DNA from: Euborellia annulipes
Lineage: Eukaryota; Arthropoda; Insecta; Dermaptera; Anisolabididae
Direction: 5' to 3'
Assembly: GCA_023213315.1 (NCBI GenBank)
Contig: JAKCPI010009401.1
Span: 1-64,000, forward strand
DNA length: 64,000 nucleotides
Part shown: positions 51,216 to 60,759 of the stretch, piece by piece
Layout of the letters: each line of letters begins with the position of its first letter
Position numbering within the stretch: the stretch's first letter is position 1
Position numbers and translations under genes: made by a program
Notes under the pieces: generated by a model
What the model was told of the DNA's origin: nothing
The model's database searches: none
The model's input: the letters and a program-made list of their open reading frames with translations, nothing else

Positions 51216-51943
51216 TTTTTATGTTTTAATAATTTACATGAATTTTTTTTTGTTTTCTGCATGTTTGATTACAGTAAATATTATTAACATCTTTTTTTAA
51301 AATACAGTAGGCCTATTTTGACTCGTTTATATTTTCCACCAAGTATGAAAATTGATCCCGCAATCTTGGCCAAGCACGTGTCACACTTTAATGGAATTTA
51401 TTACACAGTGCGAGTAAATTATGATCTTATATTAGCATCGGCTGACGATATAGCTCTTTAACAAATAACAATCCATTATATATACAATATAGCCGAAGAA
51501 ACAAGAGCTACAAATTATATGTAGCATGGATCAATCAAAGAGTTTATGTTTCCAATTAGTTGGAATCTATTTTAATTGACAATCCAAAATATTTATCAGT
51601 CGGGCCCATTGTGTGGCGCGCACTTCTTAAAAAAGAGACAACTTTTGTTCAATTTAACGATGAGGGAGGAAAAAAAAATTGCAGATGAAATGTTGATGAG
51701 GTTCATATAGAAATAAAAAGAAAGAAAATAAAACCAGACAGAACAAAATCGAAATTTAATAAAAAAATTTTAATTAAAATTCTTTTCCTTCTTTTACCAT
51801 TGTTATTCCTATTCAAAAGATGTAGGAAATAAATCTATTTTCTTAACAAGATGATAAAATAAAAAAGGATTTATAATAATAAGTAAAAATAATAAGTAGT
51901 CCTGGTCTAAAAAAGAGAAACAACAACCAAGATCAATGAGGGG
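51216..51943. other. AT-rich DNA with a non-repetitive block (51340-51650)
   Basis: The block contains GCCAAGCACGTGTCACACTT, GCATCGGCTGACGATATAGC, ATGGATCAATCAAAGAG and CAGTCGGGCCCATTGTGTGG, with no match in the window. CACGTG and CAATCAAAG-type sites could bind bHLH and TCF factors; such assignment from sequence alone is weak. Confidence 0.3.
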
Positions 51944-51985
51944 GGGAATGCCAAGCCCAGTGAATCTCGGATGGGTGACCACCAA
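51944..51985 (+). pseudogene. 5S rRNA-like fragment
   Basis: GCCAAGCCCAGTGAATCTCGG, then GGATGGGTGACCACC (51969-51983). GGATGGGTGACCGCC is the conserved 3' part (box C region) of animal 5S rRNA and the sequence before it resembles the 5S region leading into it. Only about 40 bases match, so this is at most a 5S-derived scrap or part of a 5S-derived SINE. Confidence 0.4.
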
Positions 51986-51989
51986 TAAC

Positions 51990-52080
51990 TAAAATTTAAG
52001 GTATTTATTTTTTTTAATAATTAAATACCTTAAATTTTAAAAAAATATAAAAATTATTAATTAAATTTTTTTTTTTAATT
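51990..52080. repeat. Small AT-rich hairpin
   Basis: AAAATTTAAGGTATTTA and TAAATACCTTAAATTTT form an exact inverted repeat around a T-rich loop (about 51991-52040). Confidence 0.6.
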
Positions 52081-52204
52081 AAATGGCGGCGAGGGAGGGC
52101 AGATATTTATTAATGAGCCATATAATGTTATGTATGTGGGAGCTAGACGCAGAGCCCTCAGAAGGCGGGCGCTATATAATAGAGCGGAAAAGTGATCTCA
52201 AATT

Positions 52205-52552
52205 TTGGTTGATTTCCTTTCGATTATAAAAAAAAAAAAAAAATTTGGGGTGGGATTCGGAAAAAAAAAACCACCCAAATTTTCCCCTGGGGGTCGTTGT
52301 TTTTCAAACTACCCCCCCTTTTTTTTTTTTTCCTGCGGTTTTGGAGGGGGCCTTGCCCCTCCTCCAAAAACATTATTAAAATGGGGGAAATAATATAAAA
52401 AAAATGGTGGGGGAGAAAAAAAACCTCTCTCTTTTTTGTGTGGGAGATGGGGATTTGGGGTTTTTCCTCACATTTTTTTTTTTTGTGTTTTTTTATTTTT
52501 TTGTTTTAAATAAAATATTAAAATTAAAAATTTAAAAATTGAAAAAAAAAAA

Positions 52553-52582
<30 letters not shown>
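52205..52582. other. Homopolymer-dense stretch, suspected low-quality assembly
   Basis: Runs of A, C, G and T of 5-23 bases follow each other (for example AAAAAAAAAACCACCC, CCCCTGGGGG, poly-T at 52555-52583), unlike any repeat in the window. The 62-codon frame over it is meaningless. The pattern resembles low-quality read ends or uncorrected consensus more than biology. Confidence 0.5.
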
Positions 52583-52583
<1 letters not shown>

Positions 52584-52586
<3 letters not shown>

Positions 52587-52833
52587 TACAAGAGTAAAGT
52601 GGTCCTTCAAACAATTTTGAGAGCAAAATGAGAATATACATTTAAAAGAGCATCTGAAAAATGATTTTTGAATTTTAATCAAAATCGTTGGAGGCGAATT
52701 TTGAGAAAATCGAAAAAAAAACTGAAAGATAAAGTACTAGTACTCTTTGACTAATTTTGTTCAAAAGCTTCGTGTCATGTCCCAGGGGGGGTATCTTACT
52801 TAGAGATATTTTGTTTAGAGGTAAGAGAAAGTA
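52584..52833 (-). repeat. Family R repeat, copy F (partial)
   Basis: In reverse orientation: GTACAAGAGTAAAGTGGTCC, AAAATCGTTGGAGGCGAATT, TAAAGTACTAGTACTCTTTG, TTCAAAAGCTTCGTGTCATG, AGATATTTTGTTTAGAGG and TAAGAGAAAGTATGC. The terminal hairpin is missing; it is broken off at the homopolymer stretch. Confidence 0.75.
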
Positions 52834-53899
52834 TGCAATCATCTTGTTTTTTTTCCTGACTCCATCACCATTAAATCCTAAAGCGGCAGATTCGCCGGCA
52901 GAATTTAATCAATGAAAAAATATGCAATAATTATATTTCTGGAAGATAGGCAACTCAAATAACTAATTGTTGGATTTTTTATTATATTCACATCTCGCTT
53001 GAACTTAATCAAGGAAAATAATTGTTTTAGTTCTGGCTTCTGAAGTCATATTAGGCTTTTAAACAATTCCTTAATAGTTAAATATCTTTCGAGATCTATA
53101 GGGTATTTGAATAAGATATTAGTATTCCATATACCTCGATTTGGACTTAAATAGTCATAGATATATTTAACATAATTGTAGGTAGTTTTAAAAATAAAAG
53201 CATACATAATTTATTTATAACATTTGGTATTCAATTGATTTATATAAATTTTTCAAAGCGTCTGCCTGAGATCTGAAACCACACATAATGAATATTCATT
53301 GTCATTATCTTTAACCCTTTGGCCACGAGTTGGGGACCATTACATAATTAATCATATTTTTATTTTATTTGTTTTAAGTCCTTTTTATAATTAATCATAT
53401 CAAAACTTGTGTTTATTCAACTTCCATATAATTTAAATAAATTTTATTATTTAAGAACTTAAGTCTAAGTTGTTAGTTATTTAATGCATAACTTGTGATC
53501 GCTATCTATCTCTGTCTGCCCTAAGGGAGAAGGGCAATTTAGAGATTGAAACAGTCAACACCTTTAAAATCTAAATTAAGAAATAAAATTTCAATTAATT
53601 TGATTGTTATAAATTGAGAAATAAAATCTTGTCTCTGTTTAGAATAATCTAATATACACCAAACAAAAGGGAAAAAAAATTAAACGGTATATTTTTTGGC
53701 TGTTTGGCTCTCTGACCAGCCAGACAGCCGCCCATCTGCATTCAAAACGCTCGGATTGCTTTATGGAATTACAATTGGAACATTCCAACATAGCATTCTT
53801 GATTTTTTTTTTACTTATTTATTTATTCTTTTTTTATTCTTTTAAATAACAAGCTATGTCAGCTTGGTTCGGATCAGTCCGATAAATCAAAGGCGGTGT

Positions 53900-53900
<1 letters not shown>
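52834..53900. other. Gene-free AT-rich interval
   Basis: At 52938 CTGGAAGATAGGCAACTCAAAT is an isolated arm of the 43287-43562 family. GGCCACGAGTTGGGGACC near 53330 may be a worn hAT end. No coding frame. Confidence 0.35.

Positions 53901-53907
<7 letters not shown>

Positions 53908-53945
<38 letters not shown>
53908..53945. repeat. (AG)n microsatellite
   Basis: About 19 uninterrupted AG dinucleotides. Confidence 0.95.
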
Positions 53946-53949
<4 letters not shown>

Positions 53950-54189
53950 AGTAGAACAACAACCAGAGATGATCTATATATTTTTCTAAATAGCATAATT
54001 GATATTCATATAGTGACATGGAGTAGGAATGTTGAGTTGAGATATTAATTTTTAAAAGGAGAAAAAAAAAATTTATCCGGAGTATTTAAGGAAACACATT
54101 TCCATGTTTTTTCAATAATCTAACAGGATTAATAATAAATTAAAATTTAAAGCATTTATATGTTTATGTATATGTCATTTTCAGGGATT

Positions 54190-54385
54190 TTTTAAAAGTA
54201 TTTTCGGCATCTAAGGCCATATACCCGAGTACAAATGATTAAAAAGGGATCCTCACGCCCGCAGCAAGTCTACATAGTGAACATTTAGGGATACCCAGGG
54301 ATACACACGTCCCGCATCAGGGACGCTTTCGATCTACTGTGTGTGTCCCTGGTGCGGGTGTGTGGATCCCTCGATCATTTTTTAA
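54190..54385. repeat. SINE tail fragment followed by an inverted repeat (GGGATCC arms)
   Basis: TTTTCGGCATCTAAGGCCATA (54200-54220) is the reversed SINE 3' part. From 54228, ATGATTAAAAAGGGATCCTC, ACGCCCGCAGC is mirrored imperfectly by GGTGCGGGTGTGTGGATCCC, TCGATCATTTTT. Within it, CAGGGATACACACGTCCC and GTGTGTCCCTGGTGCGG repeat the theme. Possibly a small DNA transposon, edges unclear. Confidence 0.55.
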
Positions 54386-54407
54386 ACATTTTTACTCTGG
54401 TAGGTAG

Positions 54408-54557
54408 AGTAAATTATTATATTTTACTGTCTCTTACCCTAAATGAAATATAATTTGTATTATAGAGCTTAAATATCTAGTCATGGTTTGGGTCTCATGG
54501 AGGGGGGGTATGGAGTTCAACCCCCCCCCCTCCTCTCCCCCAGGGGCTACGCTTATG
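54408..54557. mobile_element. hAT-type MITE, truncated copy of the 26281-26516 family
   Basis: Shares GTAGAGTAAATTATTATATTTTACT, TCTCTTACCCTA-ATGAAATAT and CTAGTCATGG-TTGGGTC with 26390-26480 and ends GGGCTACGCTTATG. The left end is missing. Confidence 0.75.
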
Positions 54558-54559
54558 CC

Positions 54560-55188
54560 CGAGCCCATTTCCGGTGGCTCTAAGATTATCAATATTGACA
54601 TTTGTCAACATCTCTTACCTCTCTAACTGGAGGGGGGGGGCATTTGAATTAGTATTCTCTTCCAAAGTGAATGAATTTATTAAGAGTGACTGAATGATCA
54701 TTAAATATTAGAACTGTTATTGTTGATAAATAAAGTTTTAATGTGGAACTAAATCATTTTAATGCTTTTAGACAGACGATTTTTAATTTTTTTACTGTAA
54801 CTTTCTTAAAATCAGACGTATCGGCGGGAGGTTTTGTACATAAACATTAAAGAATTTTATAAATCTACAAAAAAAAAAAAAAAATTTCATCCCGATCGGT
54901 ACAGTAATGAACAAAAAATCAATTCGAACTAAATCATCTTAAAGCACTCTATAAATATTTCTTATTAAAATACTAAATGAAATTAATTTAATTTTATTTT
55001 TTAACTCTGGTTTGCCATCTAAGGCTCTAGAGGAACCAATATTTAATTAAATTAATTGCTAGGGAACAAAATTTTGTTAAATTTTACTGTTCAGAACATA
55101 AAGTGAACCATTAGAATTTAAAGCAAAATCTACGGACTGGGGTTAATTTTAATAAAAAATCTATTCAATTGTTTTTCCCCCTCCCTGT
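54560..55188. other. Gene-free AT-rich interval
   Basis: A G run at 54630-54639. No other feature recognised. Confidence 0.35.
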
Positions 55189-55190
55189 GG

Positions 55191-55372
55191 ACGAAAGGTT
55201 AAGTTGCTGACGACAAATGTCAATAATAATAATAAACTTAAAGCCAAGGGGCGCGCGTTCGGATCCCAGGCAGTCCGATGAAATCATTCATATAGCAAAT
55301 GGCTTAAATAAATGTGCCTGAACCCCAATATATTCGTATTTATATAATATTTAGTATCGTATAAGACTTAAA
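55191..55372 (+). mobile_element. tRNA-derived SINE (family 1 variant)
   Basis: Head CCCTGTGGACGAAAGGTTAAG, B box GCGTTCGGATCCC (55255-55267), then CAGGCAGTCCGATGAAA, GCAAATGGCTTAAATAAATG and GCCTGAACCCC. The spacer between boxes has AATAATAATAA. Sister to 48818-49030. Confidence 0.8.
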
Positions 55373-57170
55373 AAAATATCCAATTGATTTTTTTCTTTAT
55401 TTATTTTTAAATAATCGCCACTTTATGTATTTTTTTTATTTATTCAAAGATAAAAAAAGCTACTTTGATTTCACAAATAATAGCTGTGGTTTTCTGATAG
55501 AGATTCGGTGGTCAATGCAAGGTCAAATCAATCACAAGTAAACAAACGAAGTAGTGAAAGAGGATCTCTGGAGGAAAAAAAAATCACTTAAAAAAGAAAC
55601 CAAGCTACGACGGAGCCATTTTTATTATAACCCATGTTAAAATAATCCCCCTTTGATATGTTTAACTTCATAATAAAGATTGTATAAGGATTATCTTTCT
55701 AACTCAAATATTGATGGAATAAACAGTGGATAAGTACCCCTTAATTGTTAATCTTATAGAATATATTAGCTCAAGTATTAAACGTCATATTTTCTTATTT
55801 CAATTTTTTATTGAATTCTTCTAACCTCCAAAAGCAAAATATGCGGAAAATTTTTTGTTTCCAATTGATTATCCTAGAAAAAGAGGGTTGAACGATCTCC
55901 ACAAGCTTTTAATCTATAATATAATAATATTTATATTTATCAAGATGATAGAGTAAAATTATCCAGTATTATTTATTTTTATTCAAAAAAAAAAAAAAAA
56001 AAAAATCTTTTCAATTCATTCATACTATTTAAAGAATTTTTTTCTTTTTTCTTTTGATTAAAACTTTTGCAGATATCTTTCCAATGAAATCTCTCGAGAG
56101 ATGCTAAATCCGTAAGCCACTCGAATGTTTTTTTTTTTTTCGTTCAACATCAAAGAGTTTTCGAAACAAAAAAGATCGCAGAATTAATAAGCCTCAAGAA
56201 AATTCGTGGAACACAAGAAGCTTTTTGAGCCACAGGTTTTCAATCATGCATAAATAAATAATGAAATCCAATTAAGAAACGATATCAATATAAAAATAAA
56301 AAAATCAAGTAAATTTTGGCTTATCTTGAAACATATATATTCCCTCTCATTAAACAACCATTTAAGCTCATCAAAAAATATATATAAATAAAACCTGTTT
56401 GACAAAAAAAAAAATCCCGTCTATATTGAAGTTATAGTTGGCAAAGGATCTTAGCATATACTGTATAATATTTTATTTAAATTATTTGAAAGTTTTTTTA
56501 AACAAGTGATGTATACAAATCATTATTAAATAATATACTGGGTGTAAATTCGTTCTAAGTATAGGTATAATAGAGTAATAATAGATTTCATTCTTTTCAA
56601 TTACTATGTCAATTAATATGAGTGAAATAGTTTTCTCTTAATTATCTCTAGATTAAATTTTAATGAATTCTCTTCTATAATCTAGACAAATATATAAATC
56701 ATACAATTTCAAATTTTAATCTGTTTTCAGTTCGTCATTAATAGAAAATATTTTCTAGAATGAACTTTAGTATAAAAAAAAACTTGGAAAAAAATTGTTT
56801 TATATTTCGTCTCTATTATTGAAGTTTTATTTTTACTTCCTCTTATCTATATATGTAATATAATTATAATGAAAAATCATTGTCAACACGATGTTGATAC
56901 AGACAGGACGACAGAAAAGAGCTATCAGTTTTTGTTTTTTTTTTTGGTGGGGTGATGGATGATCTGATCCACCCCTTACAAATGAATAAATTTTTAAGAA
57001 TATAAAATATTTTTTATAATTTCCAACAGTACCGAATGTCTTTAAAATTTTAACACCCATTTTTTCTCTCTATACATTTCTCTTTATTTTTCGGGAATTC
57101 AGGGGGGTTGGACTCCCCTCCCCCTCCTAGCTAAGATCACAGTTTCGGGCTCAACAAACAACGAAATCAG
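55373..57170. other. Gene-free AT-rich interval
   Basis: Poly-A at 55987-56005 and long AT-rich stretches. A possible family R start (ACTTCCTCTTATCTATATATG) at 56835. GGGTTGGACTCCCCTCCCCC near 57105 is typical of hAT debris. A 75-codon minus frame at 56833-57060 has no domain. Confidence 0.4.
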
Positions 57171-57292
57171 AATAATTAATTATAATTTACATAGGAAATT
57201 TACTCGAAGTACCTTTCCATCTTATAAGGTGTAAAGTAAAACAAATTTTGTTTTGGTGGAATTTATTGCAACTGATTCTGCACGGAGTTACA

Positions 57293-57322
57293 GTTTCGGA
57301 GATTCAACGCCTCCATCTTCAG
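57293..57322 (-). ncRNA. Hammerhead-ribozyme-like core, left arm
   Basis: Minus strand: CTGAAGA (57316-57322), spacer T, stem GGAG/CTCC with the 9-base loop GCGTTGAAT, then GAAAC (57293-57297). Identical to the right-arm copy over all 30 bases. Confidence 0.5.
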
Positions 57323-57624
57323 ACTACATTATTTCCAAGATCCGTTCTTTGATTCTTAGAATTTAACATAGAATTTAATCTTCAGACTACATTAATTCCA
57401 AAATCCGTTCTTTGATTCTTAGAAATGTTAAATTCTAAGAATCAAAGAACGGATCTTCAGACTACATTAATTCCAAGATCCGTTCTTTGATTCTTAGAAT
57501 TTAACTTAGAATTTAATCTTCAGACAACATTAATTCCAAGAATTAGAATTTAACATTTCTAAGAATCAAAGAAGAAATTTAACATTTCTAAGAATCAAAG
57601 AAAGAATCTTGGAATTAATGTAGT

Positions 57625-57654
57625 CTGAAGATGGAGGCGTTGAATCTCCGAAAC
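57625..57654 (+). ncRNA. Hammerhead-ribozyme-like core, right arm
   Basis: CTGAAGA (57625-57631), spacer T, perfect 4-bp stem GGAG (57633-57636)/CTCC (57646-57649), GAAAC (57650-57654). Conserved catalytic positions are all present; a convincing helix I is not. Confidence 0.5.
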
Positions 57655-57779
57655 TGTACCTCCGTGCAGAATCAGTTGCAATAAATTCCAGGAAAATCGA
57701 GTAAACTTCCTATGTAAATTATAATTAATCAAACTCGAACAATCCAGTTATTTTCAAACAGAAAAATTAAATTTTCCTT

Positions 57780-58030
57780 TACCGTATTTTTGAATCAGGG
57801 TGTGTTTCGTAACAGGACTGGAGGTCCAAGACGATCTCAACTTTTAATTGCCGCCAGTTTTCGACAGGTGGCTCTGCAATATCCTTTCCCCATGTAATAA
57901 TTATTATGGAGCCTATGATTTATATTGGATCATAACAGCCGCGCGATTAAACGATATTATCGATTGCAATTTCAATCATTTACGAAAATCTCATTAAAGC
58001 TCGTATCGTATTGACGATAAAATATTAATT
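57780..58030. other. Non-repetitive block, possible regulatory DNA
   Basis: Balanced sequence with TTTTAATTGCCGCCAGTTTTC, GACAGGTGGCTCTGCAATATC, GGAGCCTATGATTTATATTGG, GCCGCGCGATTAAACG and AAATCTCATTAAAGCTCG. No match in the window. CAGGTG (E box) and ATGATTTAT (Hox/Pbx-like) sites are present. One of the better candidates for a conserved non-coding element. Confidence 0.35.
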
Positions 58031-58700
58031 AATTTAAATTTAATACAAACAACAAACGCCTGCTCTAGAGAGAGGGAGAAAGAGAGAGAGAGAGAGGCTT
58101 TTTATTTTATTGCCTTTTGGATGGCAATTAAATGAAATTCCGAGCGTCGTTTAAGGACTCATTAAAATCAACCAAATGGTCAAATACAGTTTGGTTACCT
58201 AATCTAAGCAAATATTATAATAGAGGTGGGGGAGGAATTTTACAATACGAATATTAACATGTAAAATGATCCTGGAACATTTTATCTCTGCTATTTATGT
58301 TGAAAAAATTATACCAATAAATCTTTTGAAAGCGCTTTATTTGAGATATAAAAAAGCAACGTTTCGATCATCTTCAAGGATGATAATAATACTTAAAATT
58401 TAAAAGAAAAGAGTGGCTTCGAATTTGATGAGATTAATAAAAACAGTAACCTCTAACACAAGAGGCGAGATTCCTACCATTGTGCTCAGTGACTTCTATG
58501 ATAGACTAATTGAGTTTGAAATTTTTTATAGAATAATTAATAAAAAAATAACGATTTAAGATAAAAATTAATTCGTTGTTCAGGTCTGGTAAGAAAGATG
58601 ATTTTAAATTAACTCCTTAAAAATACATTGTTTCGAATTCACCCAAATATAAATGAAAGAAGATTGTAGAAATAAATTCTACAATATTATGCGAATTATT
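58031..58700. other. Gene-free AT-rich interval
   Basis: GAGA run at 58069-58094. CAACGTTTCGATCATCTTC near 58358-58376 is another GAAACGTTG/GAAGATG piece of the foldback family, too short to place. Confidence 0.35.
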
Positions 58701-58731
58701 CATATTTTATTTTATTTTATTTTATTATGAC

Positions 58732-58760
58732 GTTTCGGTCCGGATATGGACAATTTTCAG
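58732..58760 (-). ncRNA. Degenerate hammerhead-like core
   Basis: Minus strand: CTGAAAA (core G changed to A), stem GTCC/GGAC around ATATCC, then GAAAC. It lies beside TTTTA-tandem sequence (58703-58728). Without the G the motif should be inactive. Confidence 0.35.
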
Positions 58761-59640
58761 AGATATAAGTTATAAGTTTTTTTTTTATATATTAACGTGT
58801 TATTCTTCAAAAATTACAGAAATAAATTATTATTTAAATACAGAGGAGAAAAATCTCTCCATTCAAGAACTGATGCGCTTACAAAAAAAACACCAAACGT
58901 GCATTGCTCGATTAGTAGTAAAGGCCTCCTATAAGATAAGATATCCCTCAACACTTTAGCGAGGGCCTACCTAAAATGGACCCTGTTATGCATAAGAGTC
59001 TCAAGCGCCAAAAAATTAAAAATTGAGTTAAGCACGGAATATTGTTTCAAATGCTATAATTAATAGTATTTTTTTATGAAATATGTCCTAAAAAAATTTA
59101 TATTTAATGTTACTTACACAATTGACAAAAAAAATTATATATAATCCAATGAAAACAAAAAACTTTAATGTTAATTTTCTCAAAACTCGGTAGCTGGCGC
59201 TTGACACCCTAATGCGTAACAAGGTCCAAATAGAGTTGCCCCTGATGTTCTTCATGTGATTTTTTTAATTTATTCTAAATACAATTGAAGAAAAAAAATT
59301 TTTTAAAGTAACTTTAGAAATTTTGTCCCCGATTCTAAAAGCGAAAAATTTTATTCACGAATTGTTGATTGAGAAAAGAGCGCACAACGCGCTTTTATTT
59401 GAGTTGCTTTTGAGCAAAAGAATATAAATTAATTAAAATTAAAAATAAATTTCGTAAACTGATAGTTCTAATTATATTTTCAATTAGGCTAATGAAACTT
59501 CCAACTGAAACAGGATTTTCCATTATTTTAATTTATATTTTTAGATGGAATTTAAAAAAAATAAATTAATAACTTTCAGAAAAAAATATCAATCATTTAA
59601 AACAGAAAAATGGAAGTGAAATTCCAGACGGAAAACTATT
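58761..59640. other. Gene-free AT-rich interval
   Basis: No repeat end recognised. TCGGTAGCTGGCGCTTGACACC near 59188 and GCATAAGAGTCTCAAGCGCC near 58991 form a distant inverted similarity. No coding frame. Confidence 0.35.
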
Positions 59641-59990
59641 GAATATTTAATATATAAAATGAATTGTAAATTGTCTAAGTTCCCCAGCCGGAGTAGCGGC
59701 TTCTTTCTCTCCAGCTGGTTTAACATAATTTTAATGGGTTTGATGTTTTTCTCTTTGATTTTTCTGCTTAATATTCACGTCAAAGAGGAAAGACGACACC
59801 CGAATATATATTTCGAGGGAGGGGGGGGAGGGAGTTTGTTCCATCTCTTAGCTTTATCATCGGAGCTGGACGGAGAGACAATTATCAAGCACAACTCTGT
59901 TAGCACCCGGGCATTAATTGGTGTGTTGATGACAGAATCAAGACAATCGATTTGTTTTGGAAATTGTCACATGTGATAATTTACATAATG
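59641..59990 (+). other. Non-repetitive block with a 105-codon frame
   Basis: A plus-strand frame (59659-59976) begins MNCKLSKFPSRSSG, has a hydrophobic run WFNIILMGLMFFSLIFLLN that could span a membrane, then a glycine run from poly-G and a segment ALSSELDGETIIKHNSVSTR. No family is recognised, there is no upstream context, and the glycine run comes from a G tract. The nucleotide sequence (TCGGAGCTGGACGGAGAGAC, GCACCCGGGCATTAATTGG) is unmatched. It could be a short exon or a conserved non-coding element. Confidence 0.3.
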
Positions 59991-60458
59991 TCTTGTTAAA
60001 AAGAGTTTCTAATCAAATTTAAGAGCGTAAAAGAATTGACCTCGATACAGGAAATATAAACATCTGTTCTATCTAATTGTTACGGGGCTGTAAAAAGTTT
60101 AGATGATATCCTTTATCACTAAAGATTGGATTTTAAGCAAAATGCTTATTACTGAATTTTATAAGCAACCATTAGATATTAATTTTCTACACGATTTACG
60201 AAAAACCAAGTGTATTGAGATTGCTTTTCTAAGCTTTTTTTTTTTTTTTTTTAGTTTAAATGCTTTTTTCCTTAGTGTTTATTTGAACTTATTTTACGTA
60301 TAATTTTTAAAAATAACTAGAAAACATTATCCAGCAGCAACAAACGTTTATGTAAAGCAAATCCTTCGGCAACTGCGTAAATCCCGTCTTCGGCGGGCTC
60401 CTGGTCTAGCCAGGGAGGCTTGTAATAAATATATCATAATTTAGTAGTAAGATATGAG
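59991..60458. other. Gene-free AT-rich interval
   Basis: CCTTCGGCAACTGCG and CCCGTCTTCGGCGGGCTCCTGG at 60362-60405 form a GC-richer hairpin-prone patch (CCCGTCTTCGGCGGG). No coding frame. Confidence 0.35.
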
Positions 60459-60459
60459 T

Positions 60460-60753
60460 CAAGGGCGATTCCAGGAGTTTTTTTTTTTATTAGAGGGAAG
60501 TAATATGGTGTGACTGGCCGCACAGCACACAACTTTCCTTACTTTCGTTAATTTAAAGTACAAAATATTGTACTTGTTTACCAGAATATTTTTAAATATG
60601 AAATTTTAAAATTTTATAATTATGATTATTATTACTTATTATAAAATTTAATTTAATTTAGTTTCCAAGAAAAATAATTTTATCAAATATCGGGGGGAGG
60701 GGGGGAGTATTTGGGATAACCCCCTTTACCTCCCTCCCTTGAATCCACCTTTG
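60460..60753. mobile_element. hAT-type MITE, GCGGATCCAGAG family copy 3
   Basis: Starts CAAGGGCGATTCCAGGAG and ends CTTGAATCCACCTTTG. Flanks ATATGAGT (60452-60459) and GTATAAGT (60754-60761) agree at six of eight positions. It contains ATGGTGTGACTGGCCGCACAG and CACAACTTTCCTTACTTTCG, the family R hairpin-arm module. Confidence 0.8.
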
Positions 60754-60759
60754 GTATAA

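Larger units (their letters stand above)
57172..57729. repeat. Complex foldback repeat with intact hammerhead-like cores in both arms
   Basis: Outer arms ATTAATTATAATTTACATAGG and CCTATGTAAATTATAATTAAT lie about 500 bp apart. Inside, TGGAATTTATTGCAACTGATT, CTGCACGGAG and GTTTCGGAGATTCAACGCC are mirrored exactly at the right. The centre (57320-57610) is a scramble of direct and inverted copies of TTCCAAGATCCGTTCTTTGA and TTCTTAGAATTTAAC, apparently made by repeated local copying. Confidence 0.85.
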
